64,000 bases of DNA from Streptomyces sp. NBC_01314. Lineage in GTDB: Bacteria; Actinomycetota; Actinomycetes; Streptomycetales; Streptomycetaceae. Position 1 is the first letter of the stretch; each line of letters opens with the position of its first letter. Below the pieces are notes generated by a model, which made no database searches, was not told the origin of the DNA, and saw nothing but the letters and a program-made list of their open reading frames with translations. This document shows positions 54,169 through 62,339 of this stretch, piece by piece. Where the stretch lies: contig NZ_CP108394.1 of assembly GCF_041435215.1 (NCBI RefSeq), forward strand, positions 868,001 through 932,000. The letters run 5' to 3'. Position numbers and translations under genes: made by a program.

Positions 54169-55512
54169 CTAGAGCGGGGGATCCTCGTCGTCCTCTGGGA
54201 AAGGCTCGACGTGCTTCGGCGGTTGGCGGAACAGTGCCATGGCGTCATCGATACGCCCGCCCGTCATGAGGTGTGCGGCGAGGGCGTTCCGGTTGGCCGG
54301 CGCGGCCGGGGCCAGGATCGCGACGGCCTGTTCCGGGCGTCCGGCGTCCGAAAGGAGGTCCGCGAGGTTCTGCGCCTCGTACCAGCCGGCCGATTCCGGG
54401 CGCGCCCGGGCTTCCTCGATCGCCTGCTCCCGGCGACCGCAGGCAACCAGGAGCTCAGTCCGCAGTCGGAAGAACTCGAACTCCTCAGCACCACATCGAG
54501 CCATACGCTCATCCAGGTACGCCAAGCCGTCCTCGGCACGGCCTTGGTCGGCATACAGCGTGCACAGCGCGTCAGCGACCCAGTCATCAGCGCCGTCGAC
54601 CACGCTTGGCGAAGAACGCAGCAGGTCGATCGCCTCGTCACCCCGATCATGCCGGGCCAGGAGCCGCGCGAGCATCACCACCGTATTCGGCGACCGGTCC
54701 GGAGCGAACGTCCTGTAGACGTCAATCGCGCCCGCCACGTCCCCGCGTTGCTCCAAGTACTCCGCGAGACAACGGACGGCATCACCGAGAGGCTCGGTCG
54801 CCGCGTACTCCCGCAGTTCCTCGATCCGGCCGCGGCGAGCCAACAGATCGGCCAGCTGGTCACGGCCGTTGACCGACGTGACCTCCCGTGTCCGCAGCAG
54901 CTCGATCGCCTCGTCGACCCGCCCCTGCCGCTCACGCACGGTGGCCAGCAGCTCAATGGCGTTGCTGGGGCTGGTATTCCGGCCACCGAAGTCCGGCCAG
55001 GCACTCTGATGTCCTGCCTCGACCCGGACGGCCAACAGCGCCGCGACCTCCTCGTCCCGTCCCAGACCAGCGCACACCTCGACCAGCGCATCGGCGAGGG
55101 ATGAGTGCTCCAGGTAGGGCAGGAGCAGGTCGAGCGCCTCATCTCCCCGGCCGTGCCGGGCAAGCAGCAGCGCGAAGCATTTGAACGCCGGCTGCCAGTC
55201 GGCCCGCATGTTCGAGCGGAAGACTGCGATCGCCTCGTCCACCCGCCCCAGCCCTTCGAGCAACTCGGCCACACTGTGGGCCGCCTTCCACCAGCCCGTG
55301 GCAAGGTACGGGGCGAGCACGTCCAGAGCTTCCTCCCGCCGGTCCCGGTCGACGAGGAACCGCACCCACCCCTGCGCACAGAACCAGTCGCCGCCACGCG
55401 CCTGCTGTTCGACTTCACCGAGATGGCCATGATCGATGAGCCAGGAGACCAGGTGGGGAGGGATCCATCCGTCGTACGTACGGGCGCGGCGGTCAAGTTC
55501 AGCAGCGTTCAC
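54169..55512 (-). CDS. TPR-repeat protein
   Basis: 447 aa from GTG 55512. ARTYDGWIPPHLVSWLIDHGH at the N-terminus is followed by about ten helical repeats of the form LLARHGRGDEALDLLLPYL, in which G-R-x-D-E-A-I recurs every 34-36 residues, to an acidic tail. Cytosolic. A start at 55548 would run into a terminator-like hairpin, so GTG 55512 is preferred. Streptomycetes hold many such proteins of unknown role. Confidence 0.85.
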   Translation of the reverse strand: MNAAELDRRARTYDGWIPPHLVSWLIDHGHLGEVEQQARGGDWFCAQGWVRFLVDRDRREEALDVLAPYLATGWWKAAHSVAELLEGLGRVDEAIAVFRSNMRADWQPAFKCFALLLARHGRGDEALDLLLPYLEHSSLADALVEVCAGLGRDEEVAALLAVRVEAGHQSAWPDFGGRNTSPSNAIELLATVRERQGRVDEAIELLRTREVTSVNGRDQLADLLARRGRIEELREYAATEPLGDAVRCLAEYLEQRGDVAGAIDVYRTFAPDRSPNTVVMLARLLARHDRGDEAIDLLRSSPSVVDGADDWVADALCTLYADQGRAEDGLAYLDERMARCGAEEFEFFRLRTELLVACGRREQAIEEARARPESAGWYEAQNLADLLSDAGRPEQAVAILAPAAPANRNALAAHLMTGGRIDDAMALFRQPPKHVEPFPEDDEDPPL

Positions 55513-55528
55513 GAGGACGCAGCCTATT

Positions 55529-55562
55529 GGGGCCTGTCCGGGGGTCATGCCGGACAGGCCCC
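55529..55562 (-). terminator. Hairpin after the DUF1062 gene
   Basis: 13-bp perfect stem (ggggcctgtccgg / ccggacaggcccc; arms 55529-55541, 55550-55562), 8-nt loop, 37 bp downstream of the DUF1062 stop and before the TPR start. Confidence 0.8.
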
Positions 55563-55598
55563 TGGGTCCCCGTGGGTGCTACTGGGTCCCAGGAGGGC

Positions 55599-56147
55599 TC
55601 AGTGCTTGAGCGTGAAGGCGAAGTCGCTGGAGAGCTTGCCGCTCAGCCGGACTGCCGAAACAAGTTTCCCCTCCACCATCAGTCTCTCGACCTCGGCCCG
55701 TGAAAGGCCGCACCCTTCAGCGACCAGTCGAACCGGTCGGACTGGGATCCGCGCCGCGAAGCGGACCAGGACGTCGATCACCTCGCGGTCCAGGTGATCC
55801 GACCCGCCGGTGTCGAGGTGCCAGGCGTTGTCCCAGTCGAGGGCGATGCGATTACGGCGCCGCACGACCGGATCCTGGAGCAACTCGGCTGTCAGGCCGA
55901 GGTCGTTGTCATGCAGCCGGTCCAGCAGCTCAGGTCGTACGGAGCGCACATGCACTCGCTCCAGGACCGTGAGCTTCGCGGTCTCCCCGCAAGCGGTACA
56001 GAGCACGAGGAGCCAGGCGTCGATGAGCTTGTGGTTGGCGTTGACCCGGAATTTGCCGCTTGCCCGGAAGCGTCCGGACGCGCACACGTGGCAACGGCGG
56101 AGAACGAGTGGCAGGCAGGTGGGCGCGACCACCCAGTTGTTGAGCAC
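55599..56147 (-). CDS. DUF1062 domain protein
   Basis: 182 aa. Two Cys pairs, RRCHVCAS near residue 20 and VLCTACGE near 50, form a probable zinc site; NANHKLIDAWLLVLC and ERVHVRSVRPELLDRLHDND between and after them match DUF1062. The C-terminal part (LVAEGCGLSRAEVERLMVEGKL) resembles a small S4-like nucleic-acid binding motif. Function unknown; possibly RNA-binding. Confidence 0.85.
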   Translation of the reverse strand: MLNNWVVAPTCLPLVLRRCHVCASGRFRASGKFRVNANHKLIDAWLLVLCTACGETAKLTVLERVHVRSVRPELLDRLHDNDLGLTAELLQDPVVRRRNRIALDWDNAWHLDTGGSDHLDREVIDVLVRFAARIPVRPVRLVAEGCGLSRAEVERLMVEGKLVSAVRLSGKLSSDFAFTLKH

Positions 56148-56979
56148 AGAAGTACACCGGTTTCAGTGAGAAGTCCGCAGCAAGAAGCAGCGCGGCGCAC
56201 ATGCGCGACGCGCGACAAATCAGCACTCGGGAGGTCTCACACGGTGTACAACGGCACGTCCTTACCCAGACGACTCGGTTCGGCAGCACGGTAATGGCGC
56301 ACAACAACGCTGCTCCACTGGTTTTCCAGCGCCTCACCGCCAAGACCCGAGGGCGAACGGCGTGGTGTCGAGCATGAGCTCGGCACGGGGCACCGTCAGG
56401 TTCACAGTCGGAGCCAGAATTCGATGGGACAGCATCAGGACCACCTTGATGAGACCTGCGATCCCTGCGGCGGTGTCCGGGTGCCCGATGTTCGACGTGG
56501 CCGACCCGATCCGAAAACCGATCCAGCACCGCTCGGCGGCCGGGCCGAACCCCGCCGCCGCGGCGGCCGGTTCGATCTGGTCGCCGAGCGCGATTCCGGT
56601 GCCGTCATCTCAAGGTAGTGGCGTCTGCGGCACTCAGCCCCACCGCGGCCCACGCCTGCGCGATGGCCCGCCGCCTGCCCCGGCGACGCCGGGCCGCCCG
56701 GCTTGATCAGCACCCGCGACAGCCCAGGCCCGTTCATGGACTACGGCCAGACCGGAACGCTCGTCGACGCGCGGCTGCCCCGAGCCGCTACCCAACCGCA
56801 CCGAGTCGACCCACGTGAGCGGCCACATGCTGCCGCAAACTCATCGACTGATGCTGGAGTTGGGCGGTGACGGACGGCCGACAACCCGTTGAGAGGCCCG
56901 ATCAGCCTCTACCCTCACGACCTTGGGCAAAACGCCAACAGCCCATGCGGACGGGCGAGTTGGATGTAGCTTCGTCGGC
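56148..56979. other. Gene-poor stretch around the ketosynthase relic
   Basis: Outside the relic I see no supportable gene. The presumptive DUF1062 promoter lies at 56150-56300. Confidence 0.4.
56334..56609 (-). pseudogene. Polyketide ketosynthase C-terminal relic
   Basis: The minus strand reads, between two in-frame stops, DGTGIALGDQIEPAAAA, WIGFRIGSATSNIGHPDTA, then AGIAGLIKVVLMLSHRILAPTVNL. These are the HGTGT..GD.IE and K.NIGH..AA.G..G..K motifs of a type I PKS ketosynthase. The active-site Cys half is absent and a stop precedes the fragment. No other PKS domain is near, so it is a remnant of a lost gene. Confidence 0.8.
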
Positions 56980-57165
56980 ATGAGCAATGACATCCGCATA
57001 GACCGTGCCCCGTCCTCCGGGGGCGGCATCCAGATCACGGTCAGCCTCTCCCCCGCGGTTCTGGCGAAGCTCCAGACGGACGGCTCCTGGACCGAGTCCA
57101 TCAGTGAAGGCCAGGTCACAGGCGACGGACCAGCCATCACTCAGATTGAGTTCAAGGTGCCGTAG
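56980..57165 (+). CDS. Small hypothetical protein (61 aa)
   Basis: Starts MSNDIRIDRAPSSGGG at ATG 56980 and ends in TQIEFKVP. The pattern ITVSLSPAVLAKLQTDGSWT then GQVTGDGPAITQIEFKV suggests a small beta-rich domain. The frame is open 57 bp further upstream. No good ribosome site. Function unknown. Confidence 0.6.
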   Translation: MSNDIRIDRAPSSGGGIQITVSLSPAVLAKLQTDGSWTESISEGQVTGDGPAITQIEFKVP

Positions 57166-57396
57166 GTCTCACAGCACCCGAGCGACGACGCAGGCCCGGC
57201 GACCGCCTCGTACTCGCCGCGCACCAGACGGCCGCCCGGAAAGCACCATGGCCGAACCGGAAACACCAGGTCGGCCACGAACCACCACTCCTGCCGCGAT
57301 CATTCCGCTCCTACGGTCAGCAAGCGGAAGTGGGACGCTGCCCCGTCGGATATTCCATGTGCGGTCCGGTCGTCCCGCGTGATACTCCTCCCTGCC

Positions 57397-57918
57397 ATGG
57401 GCGATCTTGTGACAGTGCGGCTGGTGCTTCATCCGATGACCGTCAGCGAGGCTGAGCGGGTGGTGGCGGGCGAGTTGGATGGTGACGGCCGATGGGCGCC
57501 CGGGTACCCCATGAAAGGCGATGTGTCCGCTGCCAGGCGCTTCCTTGACACCTGCGCGAACACCGATGATCCCCAGCCGTTCGGCAACTATGAGATCCGG
57601 CGCCGCGACGACGGTCAGTCGATCGGCGGCCTGGGCTTCCACGGACCTGCGGACGAGAACGGCAGCGTCACGATCGGCTACGGACTCATCCCGTCCGAGC
57701 GAGGCAAGGGTTACGCCTCCGAAGCCCTCCGCGCGCTGTTGCTGTTCGCGCGGGCACGCGGCGTCACCAGTGTGAAAGGCGACGCCGACCACGACAACGT
57801 CGCGTCCCAGCACGTGATGATGGCAGCCGGCATGCGGCCGACCGGACAAGACCAACGCGTCCGGTACTTCGAGACCGCCTGGAGCGACGCAACAACGACT
57901 GCTGACCCACACTCCTAA
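57397..57918 (+). CDS. GNAT-family N-acetyltransferase
   Basis: 173 aa from ATG 57397 (GTG 57379 possible). N-terminal VRLVLHPMTVSEAERVVAGE, and the acetyl-CoA loop GYGLIPSERGKGYASEALRALLLFA (R.GKGYA) are typical; GDADHDNVASQHVMMAAGM is the late GNAT helix with N..S. It most resembles RimJ/ribosomal-type acetyltransferases. Substrate unknown. Confidence 0.88.
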   Translation: MGDLVTVRLVLHPMTVSEAERVVAGELDGDGRWAPGYPMKGDVSAARRFLDTCANTDDPQPFGNYEIRRRDDGQSIGGLGFHGPADENGSVTIGYGLIPSERGKGYASEALRALLLFARARGVTSVKGDADHDNVASQHVMMAAGMRPTGQDQRVRYFETAWSDATTTADPHS

Positions 57919-58057
57919 CGGCGTTCCCTCCGTCAGGCCGACAGCGAGGCCGCAGAAGTCTGGTGACCGACACGGCGACGCTGATGCCGGAACTGTCACG
58001 GCCTCGGAGCCGGGGCAACCAGCAATCGGGTCCCCTTGCACCGGTAGGTTGGGTGCC

Positions 58058-58489
58058 ATGGCACTGGCGCACGTAGTTCTCACTTCCGGCCGCTCGATCG
58101 AACTCTCGGACGTGCGACTGTCTTCGACATATGGCGGAATGTTGGAGGGGTATCCGTTCCGGCGCTGGAACGACCTGACGCTTGAGCGCCTGCTCAAGAG
58201 CACCGAGAAGGATCGTCCCTCAGTTCCGGTTCACCTGGTCGCGCCGGTCCGGGAGCTGCCGGACCTTCCTGCTGGTGGCTTCGGTCCCGTCGAACTGCTG
58301 CCTGCCGTAACGTGCGTTGGTTCGTTCACCTCTTATCCGATCGATCCGGAACGAGAGTCGGTGCTGTACTACTCCTCGCTGACGGTGGTGTGGTTCCAGG
58401 AAACTCCCGACATCCCGTCAGGTGAGGATGCCGATCACGCTCTCCGCAGCATCTGCTGGGACGACGCCGCGCGAGACTTCGAACATTGA
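58058..58489 (+). CDS. Conserved hypothetical protein
   Basis: 143 aa from ATG 58058. Beta-rich: MALAHVVLTSGRSIELSDVRLSSTYGG, then VPVHLVAPVRELPDLPAGGFGPVELLPAVTCVGSF, SVLYYSSLTVVWFQ. No signal peptide or motif. A single-domain streptomycete protein whose function I cannot name. Confidence 0.75.
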   Translation: MALAHVVLTSGRSIELSDVRLSSTYGGMLEGYPFRRWNDLTLERLLKSTEKDRPSVPVHLVAPVRELPDLPAGGFGPVELLPAVTCVGSFTSYPIDPERESVLYYSSLTVVWFQETPDIPSGEDADHALRSICWDDAARDFEH

Positions 58490-58958
58490 GTAGGTCAGCT
58501 CCAGGACGTTCGGGCGACCGGTTCTCCTGATCTTCCTCGGCGTTGCGTCGCAGGCGGGAAAGGCATCCCTCATGCGCCCGGTCAGTGACGGCATGGCAGA
58601 CGATGCGGTGCTCAAGCACTCGTCGATGACCTGTGGCTCGCACAGGCGGAGATCGACCCGGCGGCCAGGAGCAAGCCTCGCGAGGCTCTGCCTATCGATG
58701 TGCGTTCCGCCTGGTGCAGGCTGTCCGGGGCGAGATGGCCGACTCGTCTGCGCTGCGCGGGCGTCGGGTGGTTTGTGCACCATTGGTAACTCGTATCGAG
58801 TGCTCGTCCGAGACGAGGACGTCCCCGACGAGCCGGACGACTCCGAAGCCGGCAAGGACCTCCCTGGTCGGCACCGGAACCGCCCCGCCGACCGCCACAC
58901 CGACTGCAGTCGGATCAATCATGTGCTTCCGATGATCCAGGCAGGTCAGAATGGTGCG
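58490..58958. other. Intergenic region without a recognisable gene
   Basis: About 470 bp. Open frames on both strands look like noise; nothing matches a known family. The region before 58959 has no clear ribosome site for the next gene. Confidence 0.4.
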
Positions 58959-59657
58959 ATGGACCATCACTTCGTTGGCATACCAGAGTTGACCGGCGTT
59001 CCCCGTGTCGCGGTCGTCATCGACGTCATGCGCGCCTTCACCGTGGCTGCCTGGGCCTTTTCGCGTGGCGTCGAGAGGATCGTCCTGGCCGCAACGGAGA
59101 GTGAGGCACTTGCCTTGAAGGAGAGCCACTCGGGTTGGCTGGCCTTGAAGGACGGGGCTCCGGCGGCGGGCTTCGACGCGGTGAACTCACCTGGCTTGCT
59201 CAGGTCACGCGATTTCTCCGGCCGCACGCTGGTGCAGAAGACGACGGCAGGAACCGTGGGCGCGCTAGCCGTCGCGAACGCCCCGCTGGTCCTGTGCGCG
59301 AGCTTCGTGGTGGCCGGCCCGACCGCGCGGTTCCTGCAGACCGAGGATTCCGGCCCGGTGACGTTCGTTGTCACCGGCGAGGGAGGCAAGGCCGACGAGG
59401 ACCTGGCCTGCGCTGAATACATCGGTCGATGTATGACCGGAGGCGATGTCGAGGCGGCCCCGTATCTCCACCGAGCGAGGCATTCCCGTGCCGCGGCCGA
59501 TCTTGCGGGTGGGCTGCGGAGCGGATACCACCCGGACGATGTCGAACTCTGCCTGGAGATCGACAGGTTCCCCTTTGCGATGATGGCTCGCCAGGAAGAA
59601 TCTCTGACGGTACTCCGTCCCGTTGCGGTGCCTGACATCCCGTCCACTATCCGCTGA
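58959..59657 (+). CDS. ComB-like 2-phosphosulfolactate phosphatase family protein
   Basis: 232 aa from ATG 58959. [35 protein letters not shown] and the [20 protein letters not shown] block match the ComB family (D-V-x-R-A..T, K..AG..A, G....ED..CA). ComB hydrolyses 2-phosphosulfolactate in coenzyme M-type pathways, but bacterial members without that pathway are common and their substrate is uncertain. Length is normal for the family. Confidence 0.85.
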   Translation: MDHHFVGIPELTGVPRVAVVIDVMRAFTVAAWAFSRGVERIVLAATESEALALKESHSGWLALKDGAPAAGFDAVNSPGLLRSRDFSGRTLVQKTTAGTVGALAVANAPLVLCASFVVAGPTARFLQTEDSGPVTFVVTGEGGKADEDLACAEYIGRCMTGGDVEAAPYLHRARHSRAAADLAGGLRSGYHPDDVELCLEIDRFPFAMMARQEESLTVLRPVAVPDIPSTIR

Positions 59658-59899
59658 CCTTCCGGAACTTGGGCTTTCAGGTCTCACCATGTGCAGTGCG
59701 GGCACCGGCCCGGGCAGCGACAGCCGTTGACCCCATGTGCCGACCGAGCCCGCCCGGCCCGAGGCATCCGGTTTCGTTCGCCGGCCCTGTGTCGACGTAC
59801 GGTCCTGGCTCCCCATCTGTGTGCAGAGAAACGTCCCCGATGGTCAGGCCGCTTCGTTCTCTTCCTCTACTGCCTTGAGACGGAGTTCCCAGGGGGAGA

Positions 59900-60988
59900 T
59901 CAGGTCATTGCGCGGGTGAGGGCGCTTGTCAGGTCCGGATGGCTGAGGACGTCGGTGCTGTCGATGAACTGATCGACAGCACCGGTCATCGGTAGGGAAC
60001 GGATGGCCGGATCGGTGATGCGGGTGCTCAGCGCCGCGGTGAAGCGTTCGGCGTGCAGGACCTGAAACGGCCTGCTGTGGTACGGCCGCGTTGCGGGGTC
60101 GACCGGGTCGGTGAGGCCGAGTTGGTTGTGTATGGCCGCGATGGCCTCGTAGGCGCGGGACAAGTGGTGCTCGCGGGTGTGCCAGTCGGTGGCAGCGAGG
60201 GCCGCGGTGAGGACCGGGGTGAGGACGGACGCCTGGGGAGTGCGGGCAAAGGCACTGCCGAGCCATTTGCTGTAGGGCGGATAGCGGCGCTCCATGAGCA
60301 GGCAGAGCCACATCAGATCACGTATCAGGCGGGCGGCGACGATGGCGGAACCAAGTTCGTCGCCCACTTCGCCACAGCGGCCGACGAAGGCTTCCTCTTG
60401 GGAGATGCGCTGCCACTGGCAGGCAAGTAGGTAGAGCCAGAGGTCGTGGGGGTACCAGTCGAGGTGAGCTCGGGCTGATACGAGTTGCCCGAGTCCGTCA
60501 TGGAAGACGGCACCGCCAGTGACCTCGGCGAGTAGCTGGGTGGGGGTGGCCAGCCAGTCCGACAGGGCGACGTCCTTGCGCGGGTCGAAGCCCAGTTGCG
60601 AGGTGAACCAGGCGCCCAGGTCGGTGACTTCGACCCGGTGGTGGACTGGTCCGTCAGTTGTCTGCATGACCCCGATACCCACTTCATCATTCGGTGCAAA
60701 GTGCGTCGGGTAGCCGAGGAAGGTCTTCGGCAGGCGTTCGGAGAGCAGTGTCGTGATCCTCGCGCCGTGGCGGGTGACGTCCCCGGGGTGCAGAAAGATC
60801 TGCAGGCGGGGCCCCCATTCGTGGTCGGCGGAACGGGCGGTGTCGAAGCCGAGGACTTCCGAACCGCTGCCGAGGCGGGCGGCGGAGTGCGTAACCCTGG
60901 GGGCGGCCTTGTCCAGCAGAGGCCGTACGGCTTCGAGGTAGAAGCGGCGGGAGAGCTCCAGGCCGGGGATGAAGGACGGCGTGGTCAT
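59900..60988 (-). CDS. DUF4037 (nucleotidyltransferase-like) protein
   Basis: 362 aa from ATG 60988, which overlaps the small gene before it as ATGA. The N-terminal GSGSEVLGFDTARSADHEWGPRL has the G-S...D-x-[DE] pattern of nucleotidyltransferase folds and matches DUF4037; HDLWLYLLACQWQRISQEEAFVGRCGEVGDELGS is the helical half. Function of the family is unknown. Third gene of a coupled operon with an RsbW-like kinase. Confidence 0.85.
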   Translation of the reverse strand: MTTPSFIPGLELSRRFYLEAVRPLLDKAAPRVTHSAARLGSGSEVLGFDTARSADHEWGPRLQIFLHPGDVTRHGARITTLLSERLPKTFLGYPTHFAPNDEVGIGVMQTTDGPVHHRVEVTDLGAWFTSQLGFDPRKDVALSDWLATPTQLLAEVTGGAVFHDGLGQLVSARAHLDWYPHDLWLYLLACQWQRISQEEAFVGRCGEVGDELGSAIVAARLIRDLMWLCLLMERRYPPYSKWLGSAFARTPQASVLTPVLTAALAATDWHTREHHLSRAYEAIAAIHNQLGLTDPVDPATRPYHSRPFQVLHAERFTAALSTRITDPAIRSLPMTGAVDQFIDSTDVLSHPDLTSALTRAMT

Positions 60989-61179
60989 GCTGGGAGGGTG
61001 CCGGATCGGTGTGCGATGGGTCGAAGGCTTTTCCGTGCCCAGTCGGTCGCCGACACTGCCTGACCGAAATTGATCACGCCGAAACGTGCCACCGGACCAC
61101 CGCGGCGTTGCCAGTTCTCATCGATATTCCTGAGCCCCAAGATCGTTAAGTGCTGGCCACCCGGATGGGAGCCGGGCAT
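60985..61179 (-). CDS. 64-aa protein coupled on both sides
   Basis: Reads MPGSHPGGQHLTILG..., with RRGGPVARFGVINFGQAVSATDWARKSL in the second half. The ATG shares one base with the stop of the RsbW-like gene (TGATG) and the stop overlaps the next start (ATGA), which argues strongly that it is translated. No Cys, no membrane segment, basic overall. Not recognised. It might be a small regulator, a partner of the kinase or DUF4037 protein, or a peptide substrate. Confidence 0.65.
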   Translation of the reverse strand: MPGSHPGGQHLTILGLRNIDENWQRRGGPVARFGVINFGQAVSATDWARKSLRPIAHRSGTLPA

Positions 61180-61673
61180 CACGTCAGGCCGCGGGCGGTG
61201 CTGTCGTCGCCGGGTGTGTCGGACAGGCTGATGCGGGCGGTGATGCGTTTTCCGACCGGCGCCAGTTCGATGTGCAGGTCCTCGGTCACGGCCTTGACGA
61301 TCTCCAGGCCGTGCTGGCCGATCCTGTCCGGGTCGGAGGCTCGGGCCGTCGGAACGGTGGGGTCGCTGTCCCACACGACGACCTCCACGCTGTCGGTCAT
61401 GAGGCGCAATTCCATCAGGACGGGGCCGGGGGCGTACTTGCGGGCGTTGGTGACCAGCTCGCTGACGACCAGCTGGGTGAGATCCCTCGCGCGTGCGGTC
61501 ACGGGCAGGCGACGGTCGGTGTGGGCTTGGTCGAGGAAGGCCATGGCGTGGTGACGGGCGTCGGCGATGCAGCCGTCGTCTCCGCCCAGGGCATAGCCTG
61601 CGCGCATCAGGTGCTCATCCGGCTCGGTACAGCCGTCAGCGTCGGCATCGGACCCCACGTGTCTCGCCCTCAT
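61179..61673 (-). CDS. RsbW-like anti-sigma/ATP-binding protein
   Basis: 164 aa. HATPase_c motifs: LTQLVVSELVTNARKYAPGPVLMELRL (N-box, Asn as Mg2+ ligand), VEVVVWDSDPTVP (G1-like, D-x-x) and DRIGQHGLEIVKAVTEDLHIE (G2). It lacks other domains, as in streptomycete RsbW-type serine kinases that hold sigma factors or phosphorylate STAS partners. A STAS gene lies divergently 157 bp away and is a likely partner. Starts the operon with the 64-aa and DUF4037 genes. Confidence 0.9.
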   Translation of the reverse strand: MRARHVGSDADADGCTEPDEHLMRAGYALGGDDGCIADARHHAMAFLDQAHTDRRLPVTARARDLTQLVVSELVTNARKYAPGPVLMELRLMTDSVEVVVWDSDPTVPTARASDPDRIGQHGLEIVKAVTEDLHIELAPVGKRITARISLSDTPGDDSTARGLT

Positions 61674-61830
61674 TCCCCGTACACGCGCACGCCAGTACCC
61701 GCCACACCGTCACCTATGCCACGGAGGTGTCGTTCGGCACAGCTGCCCAGGTGCGTCCGGCCCGGACGGTGGGGCAGAATCACCCGTGCATGCCTGCCCC
61801 GGGGCCAGCCTAAGCGCAGTCGAGGAGACG

Positions 61831-62199
61831 GTGACCGCCATCGAGAACGCGGACCGGCCAGGCCGGCTCTCCGTCGAACGCCGCGTGGTCGACGGCGTTC
61901 GGGTCGTGACCGTGTGGGGCGAGATCGACCACGACGTCAAGAGCGTCCTCAGTGAGGCCCTGCTGCCCGAGGACGGTGCGGTGCCGCCGCCGCGGATCGT
62001 GGTGGACCTCAGCGGTGTGACTTTCATGGACTCCAGCGGCATCAACGTCTTCGTCGCCGTCCACCGGCAGGTGAGCGGCGCGCGGGGCTGGCTGCGTATC
62101 GCCGCCGCGCAGGAGTCCGTGCTGCGGGTCCTGCAACTGGTCGGCGTCGACACGTTCATCCCGTGCCACCCCACCACCGAGCAGGCCCTCAGCCCCTGA
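61831..62199 (+). CDS. STAS-domain anti-sigma factor antagonist
   Basis: 122 aa from GTG 61831 with GAGGAG upstream; an ATG at 61786 would add 15 residues. VRVVTVWGEIDHDVKSVLSEALL and the phosphoacceptor segment IVVDLSGVTFMDSSGINVFVAVHRQ (Ser pair near residue 75) are typical RsbV/SpoIIAA features. It should be switched off by phosphorylation from an RsbW-type kinase such as the divergent neighbour. Confidence 0.92.
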   Translation: MTAIENADRPGRLSVERRVVDGVRVVTVWGEIDHDVKSVLSEALLPEDGAVPPPRIVVDLSGVTFMDSSGINVFVAVHRQVSGARGWLRIAAAQESVLRVLQLVGVDTFIPCHPTTEQALSP

Positions 62200-62241
62200 C
62201 CGCCCTGCCCGTGCCGGTCCGGGGCATCCTCCTGGCATGAG

Positions 62242-62297
62242 CGCCGACTACACGGCGGTGTCGCCCGGAGCCGGGCGACACCGCCGTGTAGTCGGCG
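62242..62297. terminator. 27-bp perfect inverted repeat between convergent genes
   Basis: Arms 62242-62268 and 62271-62297 are exact reverse complements with only two bases between them; the arm starts cgccgactacacgg. It lies between the STAS stop (62199) and the ABC ATPase stop (62340). A strong bidirectional terminator is the simple reading; the stem is unusually long. Confidence 0.85.
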
Positions 62298-62339
62298 GAA
62301 CATCGTCGGCGCTCGCATCCGCGTCGCGGGCGCTCGGAG

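Noticed and set aside
56334..56609. Active PKS gene
   Set aside because: The ketosynthase fragment is bounded by stops and lacks the active-site half.
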